64,000 nucleotides of DNA from Chitinophaga rhizosphaerae (GCF_003958645.1 NZ_RXLO01000003.1:496001-560000); one strand, 5' to 3'; positions 17,534-26,474 are shown, counted from the stretch's first letter. Program-made: numbers and translations. The notes: generated by a model not told the origin, from the sequence alone.

Positions 17534-17566
17534 ACAAAAATCCTATTTTTGACAATAGGATTTTTG
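17534..17566 (+). terminator. Terminator after the ECF sigma gene
   Basis: AAAAATCCTAT pairs with ATAGGATTTTT around a short loop, followed by GTTCATTTT. The A/T-flanked stem can work in both directions. It separates the sigma gene from the SusC-like gene. Confidence 0.75.
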
Positions 17567-17673
17567 TTCATTTTATGAGACAACCCCCGGTTTCCCACAT
17601 GGTCCATCTCCATGTTAAGTACCCCGGAGTCTGCTGCCAGAACGAACGAAGTACAAACAACCAAAATTTGTAA

Positions 17674-20600
17674 ATGATTCGCATGGGGAAAATTGCAGCG
17701 ATTCTGGTCCACACCTTATTGGTTACCATGTTTTTGAGCGTGGGCAGTCCTTCACGCGCCCAACAGGAGCCGCCACCGCCTCCGCAAGACGTTCCCAAAG
17801 CGCTGACTTTCACCTTGTCGGGCACCTTTACCGTCGGGGAGATCTTCGACCAGTTGCACCGGCAGACCAATATTTACATCAATCGCAATCATTCGATCAT
17901 CGATTTTACCCGGAAGCTGACGGTGCATTTCCGCAGTACGCCTATCCGCGAGGTAATGGATAAAGTATTGGGCGATCTGCCGATCGACTGGATGATCACC
18001 GGGCTCGATATTGTGTTATTCCCTAGCGCCAACCCGGTGCGGTTGAAGGAGGAGACGATCACCGTCACCGGATTGGTGATGGATAATGACGGGGTGGTGT
18101 TGCCAGGCGTCACGATCATGGTGAAAGGAGAGCCCAAGGGCGGGGTCACTAACGGGGAAGGACGGTTCCGGATCGAGAAGGTGCTACCGAAATCGACTTT
18201 GGTGATCAATTCCATCGGGTTTTTGAGCCGCCAGTACCGGTTAGACGGGGAGCGGAAGGTGACTTTCATTTTGGAGCCGGCGGTTTCGCAGATAGAGCCT
18301 GTGGAGGTAACGGCGAACACGGGGTACCAGGTGCTGAAGAAGAAGGAGACGCCGGGGACTTATACGGTGATTGATAGCCTACTAATTAATAGACCAGTCA
18401 GTCCAAATATTCTTGACCGTTTAGAAGGACTTGGAAGCGGGATGTTAACATTTCGTACACCAGGGATGATTAATTGGTTTCCAAAAATGCCAGATGGAGC
18501 TGATGTCGGATTTTACATTCGCGGATTCAATACAATTTCTCCCAATAGGGTAAATCCAAATCCGCTGATTATTTTGGACAACTTCCCCTATGAAGGAAAT
18601 TTGACGAACATCAATCCAAACGACATTGCTTCTATTACCATATTAAAGGATGCCGCAGCAACAAGTATTTGGGGAGCTAGAAGTGCAAATGGTGTAATCG
18701 TATTGACGACGAAACGAGGAAAGTATGTGGAAAAGATGAAAATCGACTTCAATATGAGCATGACTTTAGGATTGAAGCCAAATTTGAACGATGATATTCA
18801 TTTTATTGAATCAAAGGATTATGTTGAAATGGAACGTTCGCTTTTTACAAAAGGATTTTATGACCAGGACATTAATAACACTTTTAATAGGCCAGCACTT
18901 TCACCGGTTGTTTCACTAATGCAAAAGAACAAGAATGGTGATATATCATTGAGGGAGCTAGATACTCAATTAAATGAGTTGAAAAAGAATGATGTTAGAC
19001 GTGATTTTTCAAAGTATTCCTATCGTAATTCTCTAGGAGAACAGTATTCCATAGGTATCAGAGGCGGTACAAAGGATTTTACTTATTACTTATCGCTGGG
19101 TCATGATAGAAATCGGACAAAACTGGTAAATAATTATCAAAATAGGACCAGTATTATCTACAACAATTTTATAAAGCCAACTAAAAATCTAGAAATCAAC
19201 GCCTACATAAACTATACCCAGAACAATCTGCAGAATGGGAATGTCGTAATGTTTAGAAGTTTGCAAAGCCGAAACGGGAAGTTTACCGAGCTTTATCCTT
19301 ATGCAAGTTTTAGTAATAATCAAAATGAAAAGGTTCCGATTGTTAAAGACTTTAATGTCGAATATACAGATAGTCTGCAGAAACTCGGTTTTCTGGATTG
19401 GAACTATTATCCACTTGATGAAATTGGGAATAAGAGCAATAAGATCACTTTGCAAAATCTTATATTGAGAGCATCCATTACGTATAATTTTTTGAAACGA
19501 TTTAAGGCGAATTTATCATACCAAAATCAACGCCAAATTATAAGTAGTAATTATTACTTTGACGCTGAATCATATTTTGTAAGGGATCTAGTAAATACTT
19601 TCTCGACTTTTAATCCAATTACTAAAAAGGTCACACAACAGTTACCTAATGGAGGTATTATGATTTTAGGTGATTTTGATTGGAGAGCAAATAATCTTCG
19701 GACGTCGCTAGAATTTGCTCACAAGATTAGGCGACATGCGTTTAGGTTATTAGTCGGGAGCGAGCTAAGGGAACTAAAAGCAGATGGATCAGAACGAGCG
19801 CAAGCTGGGTACAATGATATTAATGGAATTCCAGTAACAAACATAAATCCTAACGTTTCGTACCCTATAACTCCTAATGGGTTAAGCAAATTTAATAATT
19901 ACCTGGATTTTGATGGCTTTGCATCGAGTTTATTAAATCGGTACATTTCTTATTATTCTGTGGCTGACTATAATCTGGATCAGAAGATTGAAATTAACTT
20001 AGTGGCGAGACGGGACGGAGCGAATCTTTTTGGTGCTCGTACTAACCATAAGTTTTCACCGTTTTGGTCTGTCGGTGGAGGCTGGGCTATTGATAAGGAG
20101 GAATTTTGGAATGTTGAGACAGTTAATAGGTTGAAAGTCCGGGCTTCAATTGGGACAGGTGGAAACGTTTATCATGGGGCTGCATACCTTACAGTCCGAA
20201 AGAATCCAGATCTTGATCCGCTTACTGGCCTACCAACTAGCGTAATTTCGAATCCTCCTAACGAGGATTTAAGATGGGAGAGAACAAAAATGAAAAATGT
20301 GGGGATAGAAATTGCATTATTCAATAATCATATTGAGGCAAGTTTTGACCTTTTTAGCAAACGGAGCACTGATTTGGTGCAACGATTTGATCTAGCGCCA
20401 CAAACAGGGTTTACAAATGCACAGCTAAATTCTGCACAAAGCAAAACAAGAGGTGGAGAAGTATCAATTGAAGGCAATTGGAAACCTAGTAAAACGACAA
20501 GATGGCGGCCAAGATTTAATTTATCTTGGTTTTCGGATAAGTTATTAGAGTATGATCAACAACCTATCAGGCAAACTATAATTTTATTGGACGCCAGGAA

Positions 20601-21273
20601 CAATATGTTAAGAGTGGAGGGAAAATCCTCGAAAGGTATGTACAGTTATAAATGGGCTGGACTTGATCCCAAGACAGGCGATCCCCAAGGATATCTTGAT
20701 GGCCAAGTTAGCAAAAACTATAGCGGAATTCTCAATAATTTTCATACGGATTCCTTAGTGTACCATGGGTCGGGAGTTCCATTAATTTTTGGGACATTCA
20801 TGAATGACGTATCATACAAACATTGGACACTGTCATTTACTTTGGCTTACAAATTTAAGTACTATTTCCGGAGACCAGGAATGCCAACGAGCTATGTAAA
20901 TCTTTTGAAGGTACCTCATGAGGATTATGTAAAAAGGTGGAAGCAGCCAGGTGATGAACGATTTACAAGTGTTCCTTCATTAAGTTTTTCAATTGATGAT
21001 TTACGCTACCAGTTCTATCAGAAATCTGAAGTCTGGGTTGAAAAAGCTGATAATATTAGATTGCAAGATATTAGAGTATCGTATGTTGTTAGTAAAATGG
21101 GCAATAGTAAATCAATTTTTAAGCATGTTGAATTCTATTCCTATTTAAACAATATTGGAATTCTTTGGAGAGCAAATAAACTAGGTTTGGATCCAGACGT
21201 GCAGTATTCAGCAGTCCTAGAAAGTTATCCGCTGAAATTATCAGTTTCCATTGGAACAATGCTAAAATTCTAG
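17674..21273 (+). CDS. SusC-type TonB-dependent transducer with STN domain; chimeric gene
   Basis: 1199 residues. After the signal peptide (ending SPSRAQ) comes an STN/secretin-like signalling domain (about 45-105, IFDQLHRQTNIYINRNHSI), a carboxypeptidase-like domain (about 128-210, VTGLVMDNDGVVLPGVTIMV), a plug (PNPLIILDNFPYEGNLTNIN, WGARSANGVIVLTTKRGK) and a barrel ending SVSIGTMLKF. It imports glycans with the next SusD and signals occupancy to FecR. Base composition changes abruptly near 18365 (about residue 230): the signalling part is GC-rich like the genome, while plug and barrel use AT-ending codons (aat, att, tta, aga). This indicates recombination that swapped the transport module while keeping the resident signalling module. 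The frame is intact. ATG 17683 is an alternative start. Confidence 0.93.
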   Translation: MIRMGKIAAILVHTLLVTMFLSVGSPSRAQQEPPPPPQDVPKALTFTLSGTFTVGEIFDQLHRQTNIYINRNHSIIDFTRKLTVHFRSTPIREVMDKVLGDLPIDWMITGLDIVLFPSANPVRLKEETITVTGLVMDNDGVVLPGVTIMVKGEPKGGVTNGEGRFRIEKVLPKSTLVINSIGFLSRQYRLDGERKVTFILEPAVSQIEPVEVTANTGYQVLKKKETPGTYTVIDSLLINRPVSPNILDRLEGLGSGMLTFRTPGMINWFPKMPDGADVGFYIRGFNTISPNRVNPNPLIILDNFPYEGNLTNINPNDIASITILKDAAATSIWGARSANGVIVLTTKRGKYVEKMKIDFNMSMTLGLKPNLNDDIHFIESKDYVEMERSLFTKGFYDQDINNTFNRPALSPVVSLMQKNKNGDISLRELDTQLNELKKNDVRRDFSKYSYRNSLGEQYSIGIRGGTKDFTYYLSLGHDRNRTKLVNNYQNRTSIIYNNFIKPTKNLEINAYINYTQNNLQNGNVVMFRSLQSRNGKFTELYPYASFSNNQNEKVPIVKDFNVEYTDSLQKLGFLDWNYYPLDEIGNKSNKITLQNLILRASITYNFLKRFKANLSYQNQRQIISSNYYFDAESYFVRDLVNTFSTFNPITKKVTQQLPNGGIMILGDFDWRANNLRTSLEFAHKIRRHAFRLLVGSELRELKADGSERAQAGYNDINGIPVTNINPNVSYPITPNGLSKFNNYLDFDGFASSLLNRYISYYSVADYNLDQKIEINLVARRDGANLFGARTNHKFSPFWSVGGGWAIDKEEFWNVETVNRLKVRASIGTGGNVYHGAAYLTVRKNPDLDPLTGLPTSVISNPPNEDLRWERTKMKNVGIEIALFNNHIEASFDLFSKRSTDLVQRFDLAPQTGFTNAQLNSAQSKTRGGEVSIEGNWKPSKTTRWRPRFNLSWFSDKLLEYDQQPIRQTIILLDARNNMLRVEGKSSKGMYSYKWAGLDPKTGDPQGYLDGQVSKNYSGILNNFHTDSLVYHGSGVPLIFGTFMNDVSYKHWTLSFTLAYKFKYYFRRPGMPTSYVNLLKVPHEDYVKRWKQPGDERFTSVPSLSFSIDDLRYQFYQKSEVWVEKADNIRLQDIRVSYVVSKMGNSKSIFKHVEFYSYLNNIGILWRANKLGLDPDVQYSAVLESYPLKLSVSIGTMLKF

Positions 21274-21275
21274 CT

Positions 21276-22670
21276 ATGAAGCTACATAATCCGTTATTGC
21301 TGCTTGTATTAATCTTGTTGGTCCTTGCTGGCTGTAAGAAGCAAAACGAATGGCTGGAAGAACCTAGAACGAAGGATGATGTTGTCATTAAGTCCATTAG
21401 GGATTTACAAGAACTATTAAATAATACTTCAGTTTTTAACCTATCAATACCTGCGTCCGGACTAATTGGGACTGATAATATCTGGGTAAGGGAATCAGAA
21501 TTAGTTAAGGTACCAGCGGTTGAAAAAAATTCCTATTTATGGAGAAGTGATATATATGAGGGGCAGGCCTCTAATGATTATTTCACTGCTTACAAAGGGG
21601 TTTTGTATGCAAATATCGTATTGGAGTATGCAGATAGATTAAAAGGTGAAGCTTCTAATCCATCTGAGTTCGATGAGGTTAAAGGACAAGCATACTTTTA
21701 TCGGGCGTACATGTATAGCGAAATAGTAAACTTATTTTGTAAGCCCTACGATATGGCTACGGCGGCAAATGACCTTGGTATATGTATTAAATTAAGTGCG
21801 GATGTAAATGAAATTGCGCAACGATCAACCGTTCAAGCAAGCTATGATCAAATAATTTCTGACGCTCTGGCGTCATCAAGGTTACTATCGTCTAAGTCTC
21901 TTTTTAAGACACAACCAACAAAAATTGCGTGTTGGGGGTTACTTTCACGAGTTTATCTAAATATGGGAAACTATGAGAAGTCGCTCACATTTGCAGATTC
22001 AGTTTTGAAGTATAACGCAGAGATTATTGATTTCAATATTGTACCCTCACTTAATTTACCATATAGATTTCCGGATTTTAAATCGGTAAATAGTGAAATA
22101 ATTTGGTATGCAGAGGCCAATGGATACGCCTTAGTTTTTCCAAATGAGGTTCCTGGATTCAGTGGGGTGGATACAATTTTATACAAAGCATATGATGACA
22201 ACGACCTAAGGAAGGTCTATTTTTATAAGAAATTGGATCAATCCTTGGTAAAGTTTTTGGGTGGTTATACCGGTAAGGACAGGAATTTTTCAGGTATTGC
22301 TGTGAATGAGATTCTTTTAATCCGAGCGGAATGTTTGATTCGGTTAAATCGTATTGAAGAAGGGCTCGTAGACTTGAACAGCTTGTTAGCGCGTCGCTTT
22401 AGAAAAGGAACCTATGTCGATTTCGAAACCTCGGATAGTGAGGTCGCTCTTGATAAGGTACTTTTGGAAAGAAGGAAGGAGTTGCCATTTACAGGACAGA
22501 TAAGGTGGCAAGATCTAAGACGTACCAATTTGGAGCCTAGACTTGCCACTTCAATATTTCGAAAGGTTAGTTCAGAAGTTATTGAGCTTAAGCCCAATGA
22601 TCCTAAGTATGTATTCCCCTTCCCTCAAATTGAAATTGACAAAGCAGGAATTGTACAAAACCCCAGGTGA
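21276..22670 (+). CDS. SusD/RagB-type lipoprotein (partner of chimeric SusC)
   Basis: 464 residues, at the short end for SusD. The N-terminus is a lipoprotein signal (LILLVLAGCKKQ, Cys at 20). Helical TPR-like segments (VKGQAYFYRAYMYSEIVNLF) match the SusD core, and the C-terminus shows the conserved LLERRKELPFTGQIRWQDLR and FPFPQIEID. It should bind glycan at the surface and lid the SusC barrel. It starts 2 bases after the susC stop, so the two are cotranslated. Its AT-rich codon use matches the swapped part of SusC, so the pair was probably exchanged as a unit. No enzyme gene follows, so the substrate cannot be named. Confidence 0.9.
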   Translation: MKLHNPLLLLVLILLVLAGCKKQNEWLEEPRTKDDVVIKSIRDLQELLNNTSVFNLSIPASGLIGTDNIWVRESELVKVPAVEKNSYLWRSDIYEGQASNDYFTAYKGVLYANIVLEYADRLKGEASNPSEFDEVKGQAYFYRAYMYSEIVNLFCKPYDMATAANDLGICIKLSADVNEIAQRSTVQASYDQIISDALASSRLLSSKSLFKTQPTKIACWGLLSRVYLNMGNYEKSLTFADSVLKYNAEIIDFNIVPSLNLPYRFPDFKSVNSEIIWYAEANGYALVFPNEVPGFSGVDTILYKAYDDNDLRKVYFYKKLDQSLVKFLGGYTGKDRNFSGIAVNEILLIRAECLIRLNRIEEGLVDLNSLLARRFRKGTYVDFETSDSEVALDKVLLERRKELPFTGQIRWQDLRRTNLEPRLATSIFRKVSSEVIELKPNDPKYVFPFPQIEIDKAGIVQNPR

Positions 22671-22940
22671 TTAGAAATAAGTGCTAAGAATAAATGCTTG
22701 TGACGGCGCGACAGGATGCCCAACTGGAAGGCCATTTTCTGTGCTGAATGTACAAACATAGTCGTAATCTTGACCTCCAGTACAAAACATAGCAGGACTA
22801 CTTGATGCTGTATAATAGAAGCTGGCAGATTGTGAGGTATTGGGTGCACAATAATAAGTTTGGCTATACCTCCCCCCATACGCCTGAACACCACCAATTA
22901 ATAACGCGATTGCAATTAAGCCAATTTTAAGCTTTTTCAT
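22671..22940 (-). CDS. Small exported cysteine-containing protein (DUF6520-like?)
   Basis: 89 residues from ATG 22940 (an in-frame ATG at 22964 is less likely). It has a signal peptide KIGLIAIALLIGGVQAYGG and a mature part rich in Tyr and Ser with three cysteines (YYCAPN, MFCTGG, YVCTF). Small proteins of this shape occur beside MauE/DoxX-like membrane proteins in Bacteroidota, and a MauE-like gene lies upstream on the same strand here. That resemblance is from memory of gene neighbourhoods; the sequence itself gives no function. It converges end to end with the SusD gene, the stop codons being directly adjacent. Confidence 0.6.
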   Translation of the reverse strand: MKKLKIGLIAIALLIGGVQAYGGRYSQTYYCAPNTSQSASFYYTASSSPAMFCTGGQDYDYVCTFSTENGLPVGHPVAPSQAFILSTYF

Positions 22941-22960
22941 AATAAAACGGTTTTGTGAGA

Positions 22961-23093
22961 TCAATACGATTTTTTAAATTTTAGATGCTGACAAGTAAAT
23001 AAGACAATACAATACGTGATTAAGAAACGAGACAAAAAAACATTACGCGATTAAACAAGAGACAAGAATCAATACGTAACAAAAAAGCGATAC
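22961..23093. repeat. Degenerate tandem repeat, about 30-bp unit
   Basis: Units begin near 23010 (31 bp), 23041 (29 bp) and 23070 (partial). They share CAWTACGYGATTAA followed by a GAGACAA stretch. Another CAATACGAT occurs at 22962. The array lies between the small exported gene and the MauE-like gene, upstream of the former, so it could be a binding array or only low-complexity drift. Confidence 0.45.
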
Positions 23094-23203
23094 TTCAAGC
23101 GCAGACCATTTTCATAGTCTATCTACTTCAGACGCTGCGAATAAATATTAAAGGGAAGGGGAAAGTTGGCGAAAACAGAAAGAAGAAAACGTTGTGTGTA
23201 GCT

Positions 23204-23650
23204 TCAGGATAGCTGTACCTCCGAAGGAGTTATATCACTTTGCGGCTTGTTAACCTGAAAGATGGCATATACAGTAACTGTCAAGATTGCAATGTTGAAG
23301 ATGAGATGCTCCGTCCAGCCGAAATGCTTCACAATGCCGGCGCAACTACATGGAATATGCGAAAATACGTGCAGCTGGATCATCCCGATATACACGCTGA
23401 AAGCCCCCAGCAGCCCGGCCCCCATCCACAATCCCCACTTCACCGTTCTCCCGGAAATCATTAACGCGGCAATAACAAATTCCAGTAAGGGCAACCCCCA
23501 GGCCAACGGCTCCGCGAACATATCGTCGAACGGTTGCTCCCGTAACCGGAACCTCCATAAACTGATGTCCGCCAACTTCACCACGGCGGCATATATCCAG
23601 AATAAAAACAGGAAAAATATAATACCCTCAAGCAGCCTCTTGTGCTTCAT
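23204..23650 (-). CDS. MauE/DoxX-like membrane protein
   Basis: 148 residues with four predicted transmembrane helices (GIIFFLFLFWIYAAVVKLAD, LAWGLPLLEFVIAALMI, WGLWMGAGLLGAFSVYIGMI, LIFNIAILTVTVYAIF). A CSC pair in HIPCSCAGIVKHFGW between helices 3 and 4 is the hallmark of MauE-type redox proteins, which take part in disulfide formation or thioredoxin-like electron transfer. The arrangement fits oxidative folding of the small cysteine-containing exported protein encoded downstream on the same strand; this link is inference. Confidence 0.78.
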   Translation of the reverse strand: MKHKRLLEGIIFFLFLFWIYAAVVKLADISLWRFRLREQPFDDMFAEPLAWGLPLLEFVIAALMISGRTVKWGLWMGAGLLGAFSVYIGMIQLHVFSHIPCSCAGIVKHFGWTEHLIFNIAILTVTVYAIFQVNKPQSDITPSEVQLS

Positions 23651-23844
23651 AGATACATAATTAACGACGGTTATCAGATGCTAGTCCTATCTCGTGTAGA
23701 CATTCTTCAGCGGAGCATGAATCGTGTTGGTCTGTTGTGCATTCTCATGTCGTTCATGCTTCTGTATGTAAATCTACTCTTCTAATTTTATTTTCCAACC
23801 ACCAAATTGACGGATTTCTTTGCATTTTTTTCATCCGTACAATT

Positions 23845-24792
23845 TTATTCCCTTCGAACATTCATCGGCGGCTGCTGGTAATAATGCGCGAACACCCGCG
23901 AAAACCCCGCTGCCGACTCATATCCCACTTCCCACGCGATCTCCTGCACCGGAAGCCCCGTCTGCGTCAGCAATTTACGTGCCTTGTCTAACCGCAGATC
24001 ACGGATGTAATCGCACAAATGCTGGTGGAACACCCTGTAATATCCCCGCCGCAACTGCGTGGGCTGTATCTCGAAACGCTTTGCCAGGTGCTGGATCGAC
24101 AACTTCTTATCAATGTTTTCGGCGATATAGCTCTTCACATTGTTAAGCGTTTGGTAATCGCGATGGTACACCGCCAGGTCTTCCGCACGGAAACTCACAC
24201 CTGCCTGGCCGAGTGAACGGAACAGCAGGCCGAGCAGCAACACCTGGCGCTTCAGCCGCCAGATATCGCCTTCCATCCCGCGCTGGTAAAGGCCCTGGAG
24301 CTGCTCCAGGTCTAACGGGCCGAGGAGCACGCGGTCCGGTTCCTCATGCGGGAACGCGATGGATTCTTCTTGCACCAGCGATTGCATCGACGGGGAAAAG
24401 AACAGGAATAGAAAACGATGTTTGCCTTCCGGTAATTCCAGCCGGTGCGTGCTGGGCTGCAGGTTGAAAATCTGGAAACTGTTGGGCTCCAGTTCCAGCG
24501 CGCCCCGGCCACGGGTGTGCAGCCAGGCAGTACCGTTTAGATTGTACATGGCCACAGTGGCGGTAGTGGCAAGGAGGACCGACAGGATTTGGGTTTCCGC
24601 CTGCGCTGTTTCGTATACCCAGGCATGCAGGTACTGATCTGAAAAATACTGGGTGAGAATCTCGCCGCCGGCGTTGCTGTTGTGATTGGCGATGGCTTCT
24701 TCGATGAGGCATTCACGGTAGTTCGGCGGAATCTGCATGGTAAAATCATAGTTGGCCCCGTGCAGGATGCCTGCGGTTGTTTTCATTGGCAT
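23845..24792 (-). CDS. AraC-family transcriptional regulator
   Basis: 315 residues. The C-terminal 100 residues carry the two helix-turn-helix motifs of AraC/XylS proteins: LSIQHLAKRFEIQPTQLRRG (about 213-232) and LPVQEIAWEVGYESAAGFSR followed by VFAHYYQQPPMNVRRE. The N-terminal two thirds (MQIPPNYRECLIEEAIANHN) has no recognisable sensor domain. Neighbours on both sides are separated by about 190 and 570 bases, so the target is not clear from context. ATG 24786 is an equally good start. Confidence 0.92.
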   Translation of the reverse strand: MPMKTTAGILHGANYDFTMQIPPNYRECLIEEAIANHNSNAGGEILTQYFSDQYLHAWVYETAQAETQILSVLLATTATVAMYNLNGTAWLHTRGRGALELEPNSFQIFNLQPSTHRLELPEGKHRFLFLFFSPSMQSLVQEESIAFPHEEPDRVLLGPLDLEQLQGLYQRGMEGDIWRLKRQVLLLGLLFRSLGQAGVSFRAEDLAVYHRDYQTLNNVKSYIAENIDKKLSIQHLAKRFEIQPTQLRRGYYRVFHQHLCDYIRDLRLDKARKLLTQTGLPVQEIAWEVGYESAAGFSRVFAHYYQQPPMNVRRE

Positions 24793-25367
24793 GGAAATTC
24801 TACTTTTTAGTAATGAAATAGGTGTCGTGATATGGTTGTGCGCGACAGATAGCTGTTCGGTTTTTGGGAGCGATGGATGAAACTTCTACTGAAACAATAC
24901 CGCAGTGGGAAATGTTGTGCCCTGACCCAAATTAGTATGTCATTGGTTCGTCAGCCGAAGCGGGGCCCTTCTGCCCGGGTTCTCTTGTTTTCCGCTGCGG
25001 TGTGTTCAAAAAGTTGGCCTGATGAAGGCTGTAAAGGTGGATTTGTTCATTTCCGGTGGATGGATCGCTTCCGGCCGCCTGCGCAATGTCATCCGCTGTT
25101 CAGATTTCTGCGGAAGCCGTTCGTGTTGCTTCCGGTGGTGAGTATCTTGTGCGAAGCTATCCGATCTATAGTGAAAACCCCTTAAAGGCCCCAAGCCGTA
25201 AGATGCTACACTATATTGTTCGGACGGGCGGAACACCCGTTCACGTAAACGAAAATCAACCGGCACATTCGCAAAAAAGCAGCCATATGGGGCATCCTTA
25301 GGGGGTGCCCTTTTTTCATGCTGCAGCTGATCGAAATGAATTATATTTATCGGCATAACCGAAAACC
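24793..25367. other. Intergenic region with terminator-like hairpins, possible small RNA
   Basis: 575 bases. Open frames here (e.g. 24877-25185, 25006-25356 minus) lack domains and look non-coding. Near the right end are a hairpin ACGGG/CCCGT (about 25227-25243) and a GC-rich hairpin with T6 (25289-25316). With no gene ending nearby on the plus strand, a short RNA of about 100 bases ending at 25316 is possible. Confidence 0.35.
25289..25316 (+). terminator. Rho-independent terminator without an obvious upstream gene
   Basis: GGGCATCC-TTAG-GGGGTGCCC forms an imperfect stem followed by TTTTTT. It lies just before the gene at 25368, whose own TATATTTA element follows it. It might end a small RNA. 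Confidence 0.55.
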
Positions 25368-25964
25368 ATGAGATCCCGTACTTTATTTTTCCTGTTCCCG
25401 CTCCTGGCGCTGAGCGCCCTGGCCGCCGCCCAGAAAATCGACGTTTCCTCCGGCAAGATCGATGCGCTCAAAGGCATCGATACTTTTCAGATCATATATA
25501 AATACGATAAACTGATGGTGGGGGATTTGGGAAGAGAATCGAATTATATCCGGAAGAAAAAGGCCGACGCCGAAAATAGGGCCCCCGGCAGCGGATACGC
25601 CTGGGAAGAAATGTGGATCGGCGACCGGTCGAAATATTACGAGCCCCAGTTCCTGGAATCCATCCGGAAATTCTCGGAAATAGAGATCGGCGACTATCCC
25701 GGCACCCGCTATCAGCTGGTGCTCAGCTCCACCTACATCGAGCCGGGCCAAGGCGGCCTCATCCGGAAATCCGCCAAACTGAAAGGCATCATCACCGTCA
25801 TCGATACCCAAAACCCGGCCAAACCGCTCGTGAAAATCCAGATCGACGAAGCCACGGGCGAAAGCAATCAGGAAGATAACGGTACCGGCGGCCCCCGGAT
25901 CGGCGCCGCCTATGCCAAAGCAGGGAAGGAGCTGGGGAACTACCTCCGCCAGCGGCTCGATTAA
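25368..25964 (+). CDS. Exported protein of unknown function
   Basis: 198 residues with a signal peptide (FLFPLLALSALAAAQ). The mature part (KIDALKGIDTFQIIYKYDKL, YQLVLSSTYIEPGQ, AKLKGIITVIDTQNP) looks alpha/beta, and a hydrophilic SNQEDNGTGGPR stretch precedes the C-terminal helix. It has no cysteines and no motif I know. Similar periplasmic proteins are common in Bacteroidota, but I cannot name the family. A TATATTTA element near 25340 may be its promoter. The last four bases overlap the convergent HxlR gene. Confidence 0.75.
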   Translation: MRSRTLFFLFPLLALSALAAAQKIDVSSGKIDALKGIDTFQIIYKYDKLMVGDLGRESNYIRKKKADAENRAPGSGYAWEEMWIGDRSKYYEPQFLESIRKFSEIEIGDYPGTRYQLVLSSTYIEPGQGGLIRKSAKLKGIITVIDTQNPAKPLVKIQIDEATGESNQEDNGTGGPRIGAAYAKAGKELGNYLRQRLD

Positions 25965-26332
25965 TCGGCTTTCTTCAACTGCCGGCGGATGTTTTCCTTG
26001 TGCTGGGTGCCCCATTTGCGGAGCGCGTCCACCACTTCGCCGAGGGTATTGCTGTAATCGGTAATACAATATTCAACCAGCACGGGCGTGGTGTCGTGGA
26101 CCCGCCGGGTCACGAACCCGTTCAGTTCCAGTTCTTTCAATTCGTGGGAAAGGACTTTCGCCGCGATGCCGGGCACGGTTTTCTGCAGCTCGTTGAAACG
26201 CTTGTTGCCCGAACTGAGGGCCACGATGATCGGCAACTTCCATTTTCCGTGCAACACGTACAACGCATCCTGCACCGCCGATAAAGCCGTACAGGTTTCC
26301 CATTCTGCCGAAATAGTTTGTAACTTTAACAT
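25961..26332 (-). CDS. HxlR-family winged-helix regulator
   Basis: 123 residues covering the whole HxlR fold: YVLHGKWKLPIIVALSSGNK, FNELQKTVPGIAAKVLSHEL (recognition helix region) and LNGFVTRRVHDTTPVLVEYC (wing), followed by TDYSNTLGEVVDALRKWG. A Cys at residue 14 (WETCTALSA) resembles the redox-sensing Cys of some HxlR proteins such as HypR/QorR, but this is tentative. It is divergent from the YceI gene, with two palindromes between them, so it probably represses that gene and itself. Confidence 0.9.
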   Translation of the reverse strand: MLKLQTISAEWETCTALSAVQDALYVLHGKWKLPIIVALSSGNKRFNELQKTVPGIAAKVLSHELKELELNGFVTRRVHDTTPVLVEYCITDYSNTLGEVVDALRKWGTQHKENIRRQLKKAD

Positions 26333-26375
26333 AACCGGGTCGATCTTTATATCTAATCGAGTAACATTGTCAAAC

Positions 26376-26389
26376 TTACCTCAAAGTAA
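26376..26389. promoter_or_regulatory. Predicted HxlR operator, left site
   Basis: TTACCTCAAAGTAA: TTAC and GTAA half-sites in the HxlR/YceI divergent region. Its centre is 18 bp from the right site. Confidence 0.5.
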
Positions 26390-26393
26390 CCGC

Positions 26394-26407
26394 TTACCTT
26401 TAGGTAA
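26394..26407. promoter_or_regulatory. Predicted HxlR operator, right site
   Basis: TTACCTTTAGGTAA has perfect 6-bp arms TTACCT/AGGTAA. The 18-bp spacing to the left site puts both on nearly the same DNA face. Confidence 0.55.
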
Positions 26408-26474
26408 CTACTAACAAGTTGAAAGCAAATGTACATAAGTTTGCAATCCTGTTAATAACCAAACAGCACACAAT

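Larger units (their letters stand above)
18365..23000. other. Low-GC block spanning SusC plug/barrel, SusD and a small secreted protein
   Basis: From about 18365 the sequence changes from GC-rich to clearly AT-rich, visible in third codon positions, and stays so through SusD (22670) and to about 23000. The left edge falls inside a gene at the conserved start of the plug domain. No transposase, integrase or direct repeat marks the edges, so homologous recombination with foreign DNA is more likely than transposition. Confidence 0.75.

Noticed and set aside
17485..17673. A 62-codon frame between the ECF sigma gene and SusC
   Set aside because: It runs through the terminator hairpin and has no protein-like features.
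22944..22955. AAAACGGTTTTG as a fifth copy of the PUL 1 LacI operator
   Set aside because: The centre is CGG, not CG flanked by W, it lies within a foreign AT-rich block, and it is in front of an unrelated gene.
23010..23093. The repeated units as a CRISPR array
   Set aside because: Units are degenerate, have no spacers of constant length, and no cas genes are present.
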